DNA of 64,000 nt from Erythrobacter sp. (GTDB taxonomy: Bacteria > Pseudomonadota > Alphaproteobacteria > Sphingomonadales > Sphingomonadaceae). The stretch is from NCBI GenBank assembly GCA_027311945.1, contig DAICXZ010000014.1, forward strand, positions 1 through 64,000, given 5' to 3'. How positions within the stretch are numbered: the first letter of the stretch is position 1; each line of letters begins with the position of its first letter. Positions 62,979 through 64,000 of this stretch are shown here, piece after piece. The position numbers and the translations under genes were made by a program. A model generated the notes under the pieces. That model made no database searches. It was not told the origin of the DNA and saw only the letters and a program-made list of their open reading frames with translations.

Positions 62979-63382
62979 GGCGAATCTAGCCTTTTCGAAC
63001 CTGTTACGGGGGCGGTCTTCCTTGCGGAGGGCCGCCCCTTTTCATTGGGGAAAGCGGCCCACCTTACCCGCCGTGCCAGCCGTTGCGAGGTGCGACAAAA
63101 GTGCAACGCTGTCACCGCTTCGCAATTGTCTGCCACAACGGTGGATTGACCATTGTGTCAAATCCATGCACCGGACAATTTCGTTACCTTGCTGAATCAA
63201 TTATGCTATACAGTATTAGCGTAACGCCGCATATTGGGGTCGCCGCCAATCCGCTGCCTGGGAACCAGGGGCGCTTGCGGCAGAAAAAAGCTAGAACGAG
63301 GTTGGCAATCCGCATCGAGAAAAGCGGAAAGCCGAAATGGGAGGGCTGCCCGTGCGGCCCGCGATATGGGAGGAGATACCTG
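62979..63382. other. 404-bp intergenic region with terminator and promoter area
   Basis: A GC hairpin ggggcgg/ccgcccc followed by TTTT (63,009-63,042) probably ends the first receptor transcript. From 63,100 to 63,230 the sequence is AT-rich and should contain the promoter of the second receptor; no gene is supported. The GGAGGAG site before the second receptor's ATG begins the next gene. Confidence 0.5.
63009..63042 (+). terminator. Intrinsic terminator after the first TonB receptor
   Basis: Stem arms ggggcgg (63,009-63,015) and ccgcccc (63,032-63,038), with further pairing inside, are followed by tttt (63,039-63,042). The layout fits a Rho-independent terminator. Confidence 0.7.
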
Positions 63383-64000
63383 ATGAACACGCGTTTCAGA
63401 ACGCTTGCCTATGGCATGCCGCTGCTGGCACTGGGCCTTGCCCTACCTGCTCACGCACAGGACAATGACGAGGATGGCTCGCGCGCCAACAATGTCATCA
63501 TCGTTACCGCACAGTTCCGCGAACAGGCGCTGCAGGATACGCCGCTGGCGATCACTGCCGTCACCGCCGATCAGCTCGAAGCCAAGAGCCAGACCGACCT
63601 TGCCACCATCGCCGATTCAGCGCCCAACGTGCAGATCCGCCCGCAGACCGCAGCCTTCGGCCCTTCGGTCAGCGCTTCGATCCGCGGCATCGGCCAGACC
63701 GACTTCAACCCCGCTTACGAGCCGGGCGTCGGCATCTATATCGACGACATTTACTATCCGTCGCTGACCGGTGCCATCTTCGACACGCTTGACCTTGACC
63801 GGGTGGAAATCCTGCGCGGTCCGCAGGGCACGCTGTCGGGCCGCAACTCGATCGGTGGTGCGGTGAAGATGTATTCGCAGCTCCCCAGCGGCGAGACTTC
63901 GGGCTTCGTCGAGGCGGGCTACGGCATCCGCAACAAGATCACGCTGCGCGCCGGGGCCGAGTTCCCGCTCACCGATACGCTTTTCGCGCGCATCTCGGGC
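63383..64000 (+). CDS. TonB-dependent receptor, 5' part (truncated by window end)
   Basis: The 206 visible residues have a signal peptide (LAYGMPLLALGLALPAHAQ) and a plug domain with VIIVTAQFREQALQDTPLAI and GPQGTLSGRNSIGGAVKM. It is closely related to the receptor at 60,660 (shared SIRGIGQxDFNPAYEPGVG), so it is a tandem paralogue. A strong GGAGGAG site lies before the ATG. The rest of the gene is beyond the window. Confidence 0.93.
   Translation, partial: MNTRFRTLAYGMPLLALGLALPAHAQDNDEDGSRANNVIIVTAQFREQALQDTPLAITAVTADQLEAKSQTDLATIADSAPNVQIRPQTAAFGPSVSASIRGIGQTDFNPAYEPGVGIYIDDIYYPSLTGAIFDTLDLDRVEILRGPQGTLSGRNSIGGAVKMYSQLPSGETSGFVEAGYGIRNKITLRAGAEFPLTDTLFARISG

Overview
The window looks like a chromosomal segment of a high-GC alphaproteobacterium of the Sphingomonadales (Sphingobium / Novosphingobium / Erythrobacter-like). 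The evidence is a protocatechuate 4,5-cleavage gene set in two divergent blocks like those of Sphingobium SYK-6, paired TonB-dependent receptors, and Ti-type TraA conjugation genes. No 16S gene or other direct taxonomic marker is present, so the assignment is an inference.

Region 1 (1-26,588) is mobile. A 16-bp sequence from the 3' end of a tRNA-Leu(CAG) gene occurs at 526-541 and again inside the intact tRNA at 26,573-26,588. Between the copies lies a 26-kb island. It starts with a P4-type tyrosine integrase and two small HTH proteins, followed by a HigBA-like toxin-antitoxin pair, a two-gene cargo operon (DCC thiol oxidoreductase and saccharopine-dehydrogenase-like/DUF4166), traC/traD-like genes, a candidate oriT and a TraA relaxase. 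No type IV secretion genes are seen, so it looks mobilizable rather than self-transmissible. Its main cargo (10.9-25.9 kb) is a type I secretion ABC/HlyD pair followed by a 2,304-residue RTX protein with an embedded subtilisin/kexin-like protease, a large exported TPR protein, two related small proteins and a proline-rich exported protein. A broken integrase and the start of an IS630-family transposase lie outside the left att copy.

Region 2 (26.9-40.3 kb) starts with an NDUFA9-like NAD(P)-binding protein and continues as a surface-glycan locus. A tightly overlapping operon makes a CDP-6-deoxyhexose (rfbF, rfbG), C-methylates and epimerises it, and supplies a glycosyltransferase. A second operon on the other strand has a glycosyltransferase, a radical SAM/SPASM protein and an epimerase. 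A third on the + strand has two FkbM methyltransferases, a CmcI-like protein and a separately spaced transaldolase.

Region 3 (40.35-51.4 kb) has a sensor protein with a degenerate GGDEF site and then the protocatechuate 4,5-cleavage pathway: ligK-ligU-ligI on the - strand and a divergent block with an oxidoreductase, ligJ, a DUF2218 gene, ligA, ligB, ligC, an aldo/keto reductase and a CmcJ-like protein on the + strand. LigAB opens the ring, LigC makes the pyrone dicarboxylate, LigI hydrolyses it, and LigU, LigJ and LigK convert the product to pyruvate and oxaloacetate. A LysR-type TTGTA-N9-TACAA site sits between the two blocks.

Region 4 (51.5-64 kb) holds a DUF4168 protein, an alginate-export-type porin, a chemoreceptor, a lipoprotein, a dienelactone-hydrolase-like enzyme, a divergent SDR / SnoaL-like pair around a palindrome, a LigW-type amidohydrolase, a small PilZ-like protein, and two tandem related TonB-dependent receptors, the second cut by the window end. 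The content suggests uptake and catabolism of aromatic, possibly lignin-derived, compounds.
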